In this document: piece by piece, positions 23,522 through 35,735 of the stretch | Layout of the letters: every line of letters starts with the position of its first letter | Position numbering within the stretch: the stretch's first letter is position 1 | NCBI GenBank assembly: GCA_015501075.1 | Contig: JADNYJ010000035.1 | Coordinates: 124,001 to 188,000, forward strand | Length of the DNA stretch: 64,000 nt | Direction of reading: 5' to 3' | Source of the DNA: Gymnopilus junonius | Lineage: Eukaryota > Basidiomycota > Agaricomycetes > Agaricales > Galerinaceae | Translations under genes and position numbers: made by a program | The notes under the pieces: generated by a model | Told to the model about the DNA's origin: nothing | Database searches by the model: none | What the model saw: the letters and a program-made list of their open reading frames with translations, nothing else

Positions 23522-24345
23522 CTACTTGTCCCCGACGTTGTCGTGGTCGAAGTCGCTCTTAGCAGTGCTGAACGATGCAATGCTCTCCGGCTTGGAACGG
23601 ATCGACGCTGCCTCCTGCCCTGCCTCATCTTCCTCCAGTGTCCTCTCCTTGATCCTTTCCAAATACAACCGAGCAAGCATCTCTCCTCATCTCCGCTTTC
23701 CACACTGGTTGAAGGCGTGATTGGGAATTCAGAACGGTTGGATGAGTCGGACAAGTTGGCGTCATAGTGAGAATCAGATGACGAGGATGAACTTTGGGAG
23801 TGACTGGAGTGGTGAGAGCCATGTGATAGCGACGCTTCCACTGAAGAGACGTCGTTCACAGATATATTGCTTGAAGCAAAAATATGCCGTAAATTCACGG
23901 CAAAGTCGCGCTCTATGCTCGGAGTTCGGAGTAACGTTCGTCTCCGTCGGCGAAGTGAGGTGGGCATGGTAATGACAAGGTCCTGAGGCTTCTGTGGCGT
24001 CATAGACTCTACGGACACTTCATGGATTACTGTCAAGCAGCGTTTGGGTGGTGAGGTGAAAAATAGAGGAGTTGTTGGTGGGGTTTCGCATGACGGTGAT
24101 GGTTCAGGACAGTGAGAGAGGACAGGGGAGTACACGGGTGATGTTGGAGAGCTGGGCTTCTTCGTTGAATAGTACCTTCTATAGCCTCCCAGCGCTACCA
24201 ACGGGAATGGGTCTGTGAAATTCCCCCAGCGAATAAGGTCAGGTGCGACCTGAACTGATTCTCTAGTTTCGGACAATGTCGAGGTTGTAACATCGGACAC
24301 CTGGATAGAACGCCGCCTAACGCGCTTGGTGACTTTCGAGAGCAT
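23522..24345 (-). CDS. hypothetical Ser/Pro-rich basic protein (one frame break)
   Basis: A single exon starting MLSKVTKRVRRRSIQVSD at 24345. It is Pro/Ser/Thr-rich, with SP/TP dipeptides (SSPTSPVYSPVLS), an Arg cluster (TSLRRRRRTLLRTPS) and a long Ser/His tract (HGSHHSSHSQSSSSSSDSHY). After GDEER near 23680 the open frame becomes compositionally odd, while another frame continues naturally as MLARLYLERIKERTLEEDEA to stop TAG 23522-23524. One extra A in the GAGATGC run (AGAATGC) joins them. I therefore end the gene at 23522 and not at the first frame's stop. A predominantly disordered, possibly phosphorylated protein; no domain is recognised. Confidence 0.6.
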
Positions 24346-25189
24346 AGGGAAGGTGAGGGTAAGAAGGGTAGGCGTGAAGTAATGAGTAAGAGTCTTATTT
24401 CACAGCTCGCTTGACAAGTATGGGAATTGCTAAGTAGTGTGAACCGGGAAAGTTGTATGGCGGGTGGCGAGCGGTAATATTAGGATTGGCGGTTTCCAAG
24501 TGGCACATATGTAGCAAATTGGCTGCCGCGGTAGCACATCTGCTCTCTCAGGTGGTGCTAATGCTTTTCTGGAAGTTAATACCCGGAAACAGAGTAAAGG
24601 AGATACTCCGGTCAATGACGAACCTTATTACCCAGAGGGTGCGTAGTACTGGCCACGTTGGATAAGCTTCGATGAATGTGAGTCCAACGCTTCATTGGTA
24701 GGGTTCACTCAATGCATTGGTTATAGCAAATGGCCGCTGAGCAGCTGATAGTGATGCCCAGGCTTCCTCTAAACGCTTCTTATCAGCCGACACGTTATCA
24801 GGCATGGTCGAAAAGGACGTACGTCATGTGATTTGTGTTGAAAGTATCGTTCTCCTCCCTGTTCAGCTCTGCTACTGTACTGCAAGATTAAAGTGTCTGC
24901 TTCAGTAGCAAGGTATTCTTCACCCTTTGACAGGATGCATGAGTCCAGGAACTTGTGTGTCTCGGAGTTCAGGAACACAATGAGGCACAAAGAGCAACAC
25001 TCTTTGGCGTCTTTAAGCCCCGACATGATGCATTCGAAACGGACGCAGTAAACAGGGACCAGACTGACAGCTCCTGTGGCGGGCAAGCAAATGAGTCTGC
25101 TACATTCTGTCAACAATCTAGCTCGTGGAAAAACAATAGCTGCGCTTCTTGGAGTGTGATCGACAAGGATGTAAATAGAGAGAGAGGCT
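24346..25189. other. intergenic, no recognised gene
   Basis: A 163-codon minus-strand ORF (24769-25260) overlaps the last chorismate mutase exon in another frame and has no motif. I consider it fortuitous. Confidence 0.4.
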
Positions 25190-25790
25190 CTAATGCTCAC
25201 GCTCGTGGAAGGAATCAAACTGATGCAATGAGTGAAGGGTGTTGGTATAATTAAAGGCACTTACAATGCAAAGCTCAAAAGGAACGCTAGCATTAATGAT
25301 TGCGGTGAAAACTGCTCCTGCTATTGTCCTTGGCAATTGCACAGCACCTGCATTTGCGACAGCTCCTTCTATGACTTGCCGATCTCTAGAAGGCACATCG
25401 ACCTGGTTATGGGTTGCTTTGAACCGAGTGGCTTCCCTAACAAACGCAGCCCTTATGTGAAGGCACAATCATCAGTCAAAGAATGAAAACTTATAAAGTA
25501 AGCCCACGGAGAAAAAACCCACCTTGAGAAAGGAGTTCCAAAAGCTGTAAGTCTATGGCATCGATTCCTACTCGTACTTGGTCTAGGGATGAACAGCACG
25601 TCGAGCTACCATTTCTAATACTTGGAGTGCCCCAAGGAATCGTCCTGTTATCCTGAGCTACAGGTAGGTCGGGAAGTGGAATAAGGTAACATGCATGGGC
25701 AGGGTCATTCTTTGGGTGAGATTGAACCGAAAAGACATGTGGGAGACAAATTGCGAGGGCTATGAAGCTCAACACTTGGAAAATCTTCAT
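25190..25790 (-). CDS. secreted chorismate mutase (AroQ type)
   Basis: Converts chorismate to prephenate. Start ATG 25790 gives a clear signal peptide (MKIFQVLSFIALAICLPHVF, then S), followed by a mature N-part with several Cys, then the all-helical AroQ domain: LDQVRVGIDAIDLQLLELLS / intron / AAFVREATRFKATHNQ, VPSRDRQVIEGAVANAG, LPRTIAGAVFTAIINASVPF, then an intron after ELCI and the final exon FDSFHEREH (stop 25190-25192). Arg in QVR, Lys in RFKAT and Arg/Asp in SRD match AroQ active-site positions. The donor near 25524 reads CAAGG, and one more A (CAAAGG) would give QRAAFV in phase, so one base is probably missing. Secreted chorismate mutases are known from plant-associated fungi and nematodes (for example Cmu1 of Ustilago), where they divert host chorismate; this role is inferred. 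Confidence 0.85.
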
Positions 25791-27017
25791 GGGGTTGACG
25801 AGGGCGCAAAACTCTCCAAAAGTAGTAGGGTTACAAGCGTAGCCGTCGTTTGGATTCTGGAAAGTAGTCGCGGACCCTTGCAGTTGCCCACGAACGCAGA
25901 TATTATTCAGCCAGGGCAGTCCAGATTTGAATAGTAAAAAGCCTGACCAAGCCAGATTCACAAAACGTGGCATACATTCAGGGTTCTCATAGAGCGAGGC
26001 TTCGACACGGCTTTAGACGGACTGTCGCAGGTATAGAAAGAAACATGCATGGCAATGATCTCTGCAATTCGTTAGGAAAATATTATAAATTAGTGTGGAA
26101 TAATTATTCCATGGAAAACGTACTCACAAATTGCATAATCAGACCCTAGCCCACGAATAACTCGGAAGCTGAGCATAGAAAGGGCTCCAAGGATGAGGGA
26201 GTGAAGAGACTGAGATTCGCAAGGTGTTCCGAACGCTTGGCACCAGCCTGACGCGTCCTCGCGGCATGCATGATTAACAAATATCCCGATGCTAGTATTT
26301 TCGTTTGGGCTTGCATGAAGAAGAAAAAAGTAAACGCGACGTTTTCGGTAAAGGTCTGCAGTCGAACATGGCCGTAAGAGGAAGAGTTTACGCTCGACCA
26401 AATCGGAGAGTGCCGTATTTGGAAACCCGAGGGCATCAACAAATTTTCTTTCCCTGAGTTCATGGTGGAACATTTACAGCAACAAAATATGTAGGGTATC
26501 CGAACTATGATACAGCAATGCCCTGCTAGATGGCAACACTCCAAAACAATAACTATGGCAGGGTACAAAGGGTAAGTAGGTACATAAGTAATCTCCGGTG
26601 TAAAAAAATCGCCACAAGGAGGGAAAAGGGTGCCGTAAAGGTCAATCCTTACCAGGCCGTCCCTGACCGTCCAAACCACCAAGGACAGGTTTCGCAGGCA
26701 ACTCGCAGGTTCAAAATCTCCGCCGACCATTCCAGTCCTCAGCTTCCTCAAATAAGATTATATCCCCAAAATCATGGGCCGCTGCGTAGCCACGCATAAC
26801 GTGGGTATTACGGTAGGGTTCTAGTCTCCGACCATCGTTCTAGTTTCGCCTTGATATGGAACGTCTGATGGTGGTCGTAGGCGGTGTTACAAAAATCGCA
26901 TTAGCTCGTTTGGTAAATTGCGAATAGTACGCGCTTGAGATAGGCATAGGCATAAAGGTCGAATTGTCGTCATGGAAAATTCATACCAAAGGGCAAATAA
27001 AATCAATTTCTTTTGAT
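25791..27017. other. intergenic, no recognised gene
   Basis: The largest ORF (minus, 26146-26751, 201 codons) is rich in Cys and aromatic residues without a motif and has no convincing splice continuation. It could be a diverged or non-coding remnant. Nothing else is seen. Confidence 0.35.
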
Positions 27018-28927
27018 TTATATCAACTGCGATGCAGCCAAGTTCTCTCGCAAAACACCGTCCCGCACGGTCTCCAAAGTGGTTGCAGTAGCGGACGTAT
27101 CCTGTGAAAGAAAAAATGTTCCTGCCATGGACATCAAAGAAAAAAATAGACGTACTGTGACTGTAGTAGGGTATATGTACACAGACCGGTGCTCAGGTGA
27201 ATGGTGTTTCTGGATATCCTTGAATTTTTCTCTGAAGTCTGGAAAATGACAGTCAGTAACTGCAGGACAAATCACCAGGAAAACTTACATTTGATAACAG
27301 TCATGACCTCATTTGGTCTATCTCCGAAACTCGGCAGGTATTGATTGACTTTGACACCTCGTTTCAACTTTCGACGGAGCAGGTCACATTTGTTGAGGAA
27401 CAAAATCAGCTGTGTTTTCGCGAGCAATCTTGATGAACAAATCGAAGTCCACAAAATAATAGAATCTTCCAGGCGATTGACCGAAGGGTCTTCTTCTAGT
27501 CGCTGGTCGAAGACCGAGACGGGCGATACTATTGAAAGAAAATCGGCCTCGGTCAGACTACTGATATCACCCATTATCAATGCGAGACGTACGGAAGATA
27601 ATCACGTTTACATTTTCGAAATATGGAAGCCAGGCGTGCCGCTGTTTCATTTCATCTGTCAGTTCGAGCGCCTGGTAATAGAGAAGGACCGCCTACGCAC
27701 CGAGGTCCGGCAGCCTCCGACATCGAAAATCCTCCATTCCCAACCAGTTTGTTTCCCTGCTGAGAGGATGTTGTGAGAAGCCGCAAGAGTTAAAGCAGTA
27801 GCAAGCATTACTGACACCTTGGGTTATCCCATGGACTCTGTTTGAATACGAGGGAGTGTTCTTGAATGCCAACTGTCCTGAGTCGTGCTCGTACGATGTC
27901 ATCGTCGGTGACGACGTAATCTCGGGAAGCAACACGCTCCAGGTCGTTCAAGAAACTAGAACATCGGTCAGCAATTAGAAAACACGGACAAGGTGTCTTC
28001 TCACAAGCCAGCAGAATCACCCAACTGGAGCCCACGGCGCCTGAGTGCCAAACGAATTGTTTTGTCTCCCCAAAGAGCCTTCATGTCGTCTTTACATTGA
28101 GCAATGGTGGACGTTGCACTATCGAGGTCCTGACTAGATGACCCTCCCTGCGCGACATCCCGATTCTCTTGGTGCAATACATCCTTCCAGGAACGGACAG
28201 AAAATTCAGGTTTCCGGCGAATGTTGATACCGGTATCAGGTGAATCCCAAGGTGTAGCTGAAAGAGTTGTACTAGAGGGCGTCAAAGGTTCTGACCCGGC
28301 ACCGAGACGACGCTTTAGCTCAGCCTCTACGCCGTACAAAGGCGCGAGTCTGATCATCAAAAGTTGGTGACGATCTGAGAATTTCATAGGCTCAACATCA
28401 TCATGCTCGTTGACAATGAGCAACTCATCGTCTTCTGAATCAACAGGAACATCCCCGTTTATCTCGGCCTCAATGACTTTGAGAACGGTGAGAATTGAAC
28501 GGACGAGGTTGAGTTGAACAACAGAACGCCAGCCCTGACGTTCCTTCTCCCAGTCGGCCTTGGCATAACGCATGCGGAAATCTAGAGATGCCATTCCAGC
28601 CGTCGGTTTAGAATCGGGGAAATTCGAACCTACTTTTGAGGGTAGTTGATTTGCCTGCAACGTGGATTGAAATGAGCCTGACGTCGACGTGATGGGACAC
28701 AAAGTGAACTGACCGCTCTCTGACTGGCCCAGTAGCAGTACCTTGATGACATTCCTTTCTTTCTTGGCTTCTGCGCGCTCGAGCTTGATGTCCTCGTCGA
28801 TGCTGTCGCTATGCCTCTGCGCGTCGAGCTCCCGCTTTAGACGGGCAGTCTTTTGAGCGGGGGTTTCGTCTGAGGGCGGCAGCATGAACTCATAGAAAGG
28901 GTCAGTGGGACCCGGGAGGAAGCCCAT
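27018..28927 (-). CDS. G-protein alpha subunit, divergent basidiomycete type
   Basis: GTPase alpha subunit of a heterotrimeric G protein. Exons join in phase: MGFLPGPTDPF and MLPPSDETPAQKTARLKREL, P-loop LLLGQSESG/KSTTLK (intron inside), NFRMRYAKADWEKERQGWRS, a long helical-domain insertion (about 28500-28040), FFLNDLERVASRDYVVTDDD, switch I IVRARLRTVGIQEHS, switch II WRIFDVGGCRTSRHAWLPYF, VSVFDQRLEEDPSVNRLEDS, FLNKCDLL (the NKxD base-binding motif), SFGDRPNEV, then DTSATATTLETVRDGVLREN (TCAT motif as TSAT) and the end NLAASQLI. The usual catalytic Gln of DVGGQ is Cys here. Gly2 is present, but the MGxxxS context for myristoylation is poor. Such Gln-less, insertion-bearing alpha subunits are known as an expanded group in Agaricomycetes. 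The frame is intact, with one weak donor (GTCCAT) assumed. Confidence 0.9.
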
Positions 28928-29462
28928 GGTGGGGGAGGGACAGGAGAAAGGCGGTGAGAATGATGAGCATATTTGAGAGGTTTGATTCGCAGCTTAGTCA
29001 TGTGGATGCCCAGGAACCCATCCAAACGAACAATCCACCACCTCTGCAATTCAAATCTTCGGCCATTTCTCGCGTCTCTTACACACGCATGACGAGTCTC
29101 TTTTCTGCAGATCAACTGATCTTGACCCAGAAGACACGATGGTTCAAACCTGCAGTCCATCAGTCCCACGCATCGCTCCCGGACACGCGACTCTGAAGGC
29201 TTGTGAATTTCGTGAGGTTTCTACAAATGGGCTATGCGCTACTCCTCATATAAGTCATAGAACTTCGTGGAACTACATGTCGGAAACTTTCTTCTCACTG
29301 CGGGGTAACTGTCGGAGGGATTACACAGGTTGCAACGTAGGCGTCGATGGCTTCTCCTTCTTTCGTCAAACCCAACTGACGCCCGGCGATGTCGCTGGTA
29401 AATAAATATTGTGGTAGGCATCGGATCCCACCCGGGCTAACTGCAATTTATTGAAAGAAGAA
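28928..29462. other. intergenic / 5' flank of G-alpha gene
   Basis: Short overlapping ORFs only. Contains the G-alpha promoter on its left and the aquaglyceroporin 3' flank on its right. Confidence 0.4.
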
Positions 29463-31061
29463 CTACCGGTCGTTTGAACTAGTGCCAAGTCTATCGGCTT
29501 TCTCGTCGTCACTAGAGGGGTTATACAGAAAAGTGTCGTAAAGGCCGACTGCCGCCTGGGCGCCTAGAATCCCACCTAAGATCGGGCACCACAACCAATA
29601 TTGGCTAGAAGAAAAAGAATGCGAAAATTAGCTCTTGCCAACGCAATAAAGTACGAGACTAGAAATCTGATTGAAACGCTGAATGTACAGCATCATTATA
29701 ACTGACCGATTCCTTTCTCATTGCCGGGGCAAACGATACCCCACAAAATTCCGCTCGAGTGGGGTACCAATTTGAATATGAGCACTCACTTTCTGTACGT
29801 ATACACTTCTCTCCCATAGCCAGCCATAGAGAGAAACAATCGTGGCCCGAAATCACGGGCAGGATTAAAGGAGAATGCTGGGAAGGGAATTTAAGCAGCC
29901 GTTGAAACCCGAGCAAAAAATACACCAATAGAGATAGCCGAGTGCGCCACAGAGAAAAACATGATAGGAGTACATTCGGAAACAAGCGTACCTGTTTGCA
30001 TCCCCAGGGCCGCCCCAAGGCCAAGCAGAGTTAGGAAAAGTACCAAAGGAAGCAAAGCAGTCGGCGGGGCAGCGTTCTTCTTGTCGGTTGCAGCCATGAT
30101 AACGAAAGCTAAAACTGCGGTCCCGAGAAATTCGGAAAAGAAACAGGAAACCGCAGTCAAGTAATCGAGCTAGCAATGATCTCATTTATTTAGTGGATTC
30201 AACTTATTAGATCTGGGAGACCCATAAGGGGACTCACAGCAAAGCTTGAGAAAAAGCCAGCAGTTGCAAGTGTCCGAACATCGCGACCTCCTTCAAAAAT
30301 ATCAATAGCGTGGATGTACTGGGCGTAGACGAGTCCCGCGCCAACAATTCCGCCCATGACTTGTGCGAAGATATACGCTGTCCTTGAATATTAGACCGAT
30401 AAATGGCAATAACCAGGGAACTCGCCTGGCACTTTTTTCCAAGGAAATCCACGCCAAGTGGCTAGTGCCAAAGTGATCTTAGCGAATATTTACATGGGAT
30501 CAATTTGCAGGAACAGGGACGGTAGTATATTTAGTGATAAGCGTACCGCTGGATTGACATGGCCACCTGAAATCCCTGCACTGATCCAAACGGCCATTGC
30601 CAGACCTAAGGGAATATCATCAGCGTTGGTCCGCCAGGTCTCACCGTCTCAGGTATCCATGGCAAAGAGCAAACGTGCTTACCTATGCCCCACCCGAAGT
30701 TCGTAGAGATGTATTCCTGATAAAATTTTATAAAAGATATGTATCGCCCACCGGTATTGAAATGTTACTGAAGCAATGACGTACACCTTTGTGGACTGCT
30801 GCCACATTTGGATCCGTAGACAAAGTGGCTTGTGCGTCTGCACCAGCGCCAAAAATGACGAAGACCGCAACTCCAAGAAACTCCGCCATGGGCTCTCGTA
30901 TCATATTTCTACAATACGTAGGAAACGAATGTTTGGTTAGATAAAAGTGAAAAATGCTGGCACCAAATAGAAAGCCACACTACCTAATTCTCCAAAGGAT
31001 GCTTGACCTGGTGACCTTTGCCCAATGCACTCTGAGTCGGCTCACCAACGGCAGACGTCAT
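29463..31061 (-). CDS. aquaglyceroporin, copy 1 (MIP family)
   Basis: A six-helix membrane channel for glycerol and water. Blocks in order: [20 protein letters not shown] (helix 1), [22 protein letters not shown] (first NPA box), [117 protein letters not shown] (second box; the Asp of NPARD marks glycerol facilitators), [20 protein letters not shown] and the tail, with stop 29463-29465. At least seven introns. The one after KVP (30425-30378) starts GC; the paralogue has GT at the same place. The N-terminal exon (from ATG 31059-31061) and the WRIRNMIREP exon are out of frame by one near 30990-31000, so the start is uncertain. It lies in tandem with copy 2. Confidence 0.88.
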
Positions 31062-32677
31062 TTGTGCACTGTGGGAAGTGAATGGGAGGACATATCCAGG
31101 CTTGACGTGCGAGAAATTGTTTCTGCATGGAACTATTTGAGGGGGATCTTCTAATCTTGAAGGTTTACAAATCTACAGCATGCAGCAGGTGCACGGAAGC
31201 AAGAATCAGACCTTAAGTTCCATTTGTGCACCTGAGTGCCTCTTATATAGCACAATTTGACGGATAGTATGATATCATGTCCTGCCAGCTGCCATTAAGC
31301 AACGGTGGAAGACTGCACCGGGAGATGAAATATTGGCAAAGTTTGAACCTTGTGGATGAACATATGGGGAACCTAGCATTCAGAGTCGGAACAAATAGCA
31401 GTCTTGCAGATATTTCCTGTCAAGCAAGCATAGATGAAAAACGACCAACCAGGAACGAATGCAGATAACTGATTTAGGGGTGGCTACGAGGGAACTGTAT
31501 CAGATGAAACTGGTCTCCATACGTGCCTTCGGGCAGTAAGAGACCCCGCGATGCATGAAAGAACACTGTGTATTTTTACGGCCTGAAAGATGTTTCCAAA
31601 CATTGACTGCTTGCTTTTTCTGCGCCTTACAATGGATACCCCCTTTGATCGGCGTTCCTTCAATGTTCATAACATACCAGCACGCCGGAGAGTCCAAGTC
31701 GGCGAAGCAAGACGAGCAAGACTGGACTCACGTAAAAATTTGAGTCACGATGTCCCTCATATGATATTCCAGCGATATGAAGATATGAAATGAAAGCATG
31801 ATTGAAAGACAAACGCGAGAGGTTTCCTTTGCGCTCAGACACGAGACCCTAGCTTAAAGCTCGAACAGTCGATAAAGATAGGGCGACAAAGAGGCTGCAT
31901 TCCAAAAAGAAGCTTGCAGTTTTAGGACATTTGAATCGATTCGCAAGGCAGTATGCAGAACCCGCCCGAAAGGTAGGCTTTGCTGATGCTTTTGACGCGG
32001 AACGACGAGATAATATAATTGGACCATAACGGACGTGCAGACCAATGGCCACGATGCTTTGACCGCGGACTCACTGTGGAGGAATGAATGATGGCTAATA
32101 CAGTAGCAGGAGAGCGCAAGCGAAGAGGGGATGGGAGGAGAGCAAGGTAGAAATTTGGTCGTAGTGGCGGCGATTGAAGAAGGAATCATGACATCATCTG
32201 ATCATCAGCGTTGTTTGGACCATGCATTTCAATTTGGCACCTAGAAATGCTTTAAATTCTTGCTAAGAAGCCAACACTCCTTCTCAATATGTTCTGTCCC
32301 AATAATACAGTTTGTTTTCCTTACAGGGTGCTGCAGTACGTGAACCAGTTTTGCAGACGTGATTTGGCACAGAAAAAGAAACCAGCGGGTCTCAAACAAC
32401 AAATCCAAAATCACAGCAACCCTGCCCCAGTTACGTATACACGAACAGAATACATACATACAACGAGTAGAGTTGCGAGAATACCCACTAAATCGCACCT
32501 AATATACTACAACAGCTGAACCGCAGGCAAAGAAAGAAAAAAACCCTGCAAATTTGACGAAAACCAGTGGTAAGACTAGAAATTTTTAAACCTGGTTTAC
32601 GTCCTCCATGGTAGCAGATTTTCTGGGAGTACAATGCAATTAAGAATTCGGAAGCGGAAGACTTGTAGACAGTGTAC
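31062..32677. other. intergenic between tandem aquaglyceroporins
   Basis: About 1.6 kb with no recognisable gene. The minus-strand ORF 31849-32189 has no motif. It presumably contains the copy 1 promoter next to 31062 and the copy 2 3' UTR. AT-rich stretches are present, but no clear repeat. Confidence 0.4.
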
Positions 32678-34047
32678 TCACTGAGAAGCGTCACGAGATA
32701 AGGGGTCTTCTTCATTGAGGAAGAGATCATAGACTGCCACGCCAGCCTGACCCCCAAGGAAGGGCGCAATGATAGGGCACCAAAGCCAGTATTGCCTAAA
32801 GATGATCGAGGTAAATTTAAAGGAGTTTACAATAGATTTTGCCTCCGTAACATACTTTCTGTAGGTATAAAGTTGCTTTCCATACCCAGCAAAAGTAAGC
32901 ATAAGCCGGGGACCAAAGTCGCGAGCGGGATTGAACGCGTATGCTGAATTCATTAACGGGGAAATTGTTAATGAGATAATGCATTTGGCCTCAAAGACAT
33001 GATGACTTACAGGTCTGCATTCCCAAAGACACTCCCAGCCCAAGAAGTGTGAGGAACAAAGTAAGGGGAAGAAGCCCGCTAGGAGGAGCATTGTTGTGCT
33101 TGTCCGTCAGTGCAACAACCATGAAAACGAGCACCCCTGTGCCGAGGAATTCAGTGAAAAAGCAGGCTAAAGCAGTCATGTAATCAAGCTTTGCAGTCCT
33201 GCGTGTAAGCGTAATATTATATATGAGGGAAGAAGACTCACTGCATAAGTAGCGAATAGGCCTGCGGTAGCTTGGGTACGGATGCCGTGACCACCTTCGA
33301 AGATGTCTATAGCATGAGAATAGTTTCCGTACACAATAGCCGCTCCAATTACACCACCCATGACCTGTGCAAAGATAAAGACTTGAAAATTATGAGTTTC
33401 AAGTCAAAGGAAACAAAGAATCACAACGAACCAGGTACTTTTCGCCAAGGAAATCCCCTCCAGGTTGCCATTGCAAGAGTGACCTATAGAACAGAAGGTT
33501 AGACCGAATGAAAAATGATGGCGCAGAGGGACGATTGACGCACAGCAGGGTTCAAATGTCCTCCAGAAATACCGCCGCTGACCCATGCGCCCATGGCCAG
33601 TCCTACCGAACAAATAAAAAACGTAAGACAGTCAAGTTTACTAAATACCGACCAATTGCCCAGCCAAAATTGACGGAAAGGAAGTCCTGCATAGAAACCG
33701 TGTGATTTGGCAATTCAACTAGATTAGCACGCAGGTACGCACTCCTTTGGGTGCTGCCGCAATGCCTTTGTTGGTGGATAACACAACCTGACAGTCAACG
33801 CCAGTACCGAAGAGGACAAAAAGTGCGACGCCAAAGAATTCGGCCATGGGCTCGCGAATTATTTCCCTGCAATGGCATAGTCGATAAGTGACGCCAGTCA
33901 AACATCTATGTAGCTGTCGCACCGAATTCGACTCCAGGTACTTTTTGGCTTGGGCGGAGGTGCATAGGAAGTCAATATGGGGAGCTCAGTGACGGTCACT
34001 GGGGTTCCAGGCTTAGAATGGGTAAACGAAGAGGTAGGGGATTGCAT
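32678..34047 (-). CDS. aquaglyceroporin, copy 2 (MIP family)
   Basis: Paralogue of the gene at 29463-31061, same orientation. N-terminal cytosolic tail from ATG 34047 ([20 protein letters not shown]) up to WSRIR, intron, then [33 protein letters not shown] (first box), [116 protein letters not shown] (second box with the glycerol-type Asp), [20 protein letters not shown], and the end LSRDASQ at 32678. The last codons coincide with a GTGAGT, so one more 3' exon is possible. Intron positions match copy 1. All frames agree. Likely a plasma-membrane glycerol or water channel. Confidence 0.92.
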
Positions 34048-35735
34048 TTTTTTGGTTGTTGAGGTTGGTGGGTTCAAAAGAGCGAATTCAGTGGGTACAG
34101 CAGGAAACGACCAGCGCTGCCTGCTTTAATACAACAGAAATGTCCGTAACTCGTCAACGAGAGAGGAACTGCAGGAAGAAAATTAAAAAAAATTGTACAC
34201 CTCATCGTCCAACAAGCGAAAACGCACCTGGTCAAGAGCTGCCCTGCAGCCTTTCCGCACTAACCAAGAGGCGATCTTTGCCATCAATGGAAACTCGTTC
34301 CCCGGTTTATATCTGAAAATTAGACATCGGAACCCGGGACCGCACCGCAACCTGATTTATGAAACATAACAGACATATCCGGCAATCCAGAAAGAGAGAT
34401 AAAGGCGCGCTTTAATTGCATTTGGTAAAAGGGCGAAGGGTTTTTATGAAAGGCCACGATAAGATGCTCCTGAACGAGGTTCGGTCAAATATGTAGCAGC
34501 ATAATTGAAGGGAGTGCGCTGTAAGGTAAACGTTCACGAGGAAGAAACCCCACGCACTCTCCGACTTGATCTGCACCAGCACAGCGTTGGAAAAACGGTA
34601 GTAAACCGCCTCTGATTGGATAACAAACCTGAAGCCGCGTGTCACGGTGTTGATGTATCACGTCTGTGCAGGGATAAAAAGTTCCGGATCATGAAGCATT
34701 CAAGATAGGACGGGTCAACTGGCTTCAGACTGAGACTAGAAGAAAGGAAGAAAACTTCCATTCATCTTTCAGCGTAAACGCAAGGATCAAGGTATGAAGG
34801 TGGAAAAGATGAAGGGCCTGAGGAGCGGGAGACCAAGGCGGGATCAACGATTGCCGAGACGGCATCAATGACTTTAAAAACCAATAAAGCCAAGCACTGA
34901 CACTGACAAATCGCTCAGCCGTCCACTCCGTCATTCCGAGTATCTCTTCTTGATCCATTTCGCCAGATATAATGTCTGCAGTAGGAACTCCTAGTCGCCA
35001 AGCTATTCTCAGCTTGTACCACAACATGCTGCGCTCGTCGCAGTCGTTCAGCTCGTATAATTTCCGAGAATACTTTGTGCAACGCACAAAGGATACTTTC
35101 CGCACCATGCAGGTCAGTTTTGCTTTAGGAAACAAGAGTGTCCGACTGTACTCGGCCCATCCTTCGCTTTCTCTTGTTCCGGGGCTTACACTCTTGTCGT
35201 AACAGAACGAATCGGACCCAGATAGATTACGGTCAATGTATTCCGAAGCTGTGAAGGAGAGCGCCGCTCTCAAGCGAAGTTCCATCGTTAACCAACTATA
35301 CGGTGGTTGGAAACTTGCCGTAGAAGTCCAACAAGAGCATACAAAGCCCGATACCATCTTGGAGAGATCCGACTCTTAAATCATACATTATTCTGGACGA
35401 ACGAGATGGACGACGGCTGTCGGGAGGATGTTTCCTTGTGCTGAGTAAGACTGGATATTCGAATTCAACTTGGATACGAGATGCTCGTTGTACGGGAAGG
35501 ATTTCGCGCCTCCCTGCGCAAACCACCGACATGATTCACGATAATGCGTCACATTACCCCTGGCCACTTAGGATATTGAAGCTCAATTTCGGGGTTGTGG
35601 ATGAGGGGTGCGTAGATTAAAATAACGTTACAATACTATCGATATATGCTCTGCCTGCGTTTCATTGGGTTTTACTTGAGTTCTCTCCTTCTTGTGAACC
35701 AGATGACTTCCATAACCGCCAGCCGTTGCTCTTTT
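34048..35735. other. intergenic with an unsupported minus-strand ORF
   Basis: Contains a 210-codon minus-strand frame (34725-35357), with a second one upstream (35296-35532). The segment from MELRLRAALSF to GMTEWTAERF has protein-like composition, but I recognise no domain and no intron structure that would connect the two frames. It may be a real lineage-specific gene, so I leave it uncalled. Confidence 0.3.

Noticed and set aside
26146..26751. 201-codon minus-strand ORF next to the chorismate mutase gene
   Set aside because: No motif, unusual Cys/aromatic composition and no splice partners; likely chance in a long spacer.
29100..29200. GGTTCAAACCTGC as a tRNA T-arm
   Set aside because: No acceptor stem, D-arm or anticodon arm can be drawn around it.
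34725..35357. 210-codon minus-strand ORF as a gene
   Set aside because: No recognisable domain, no convincing splice structure and many alternative frames nearby; listed only as part of a spacer.
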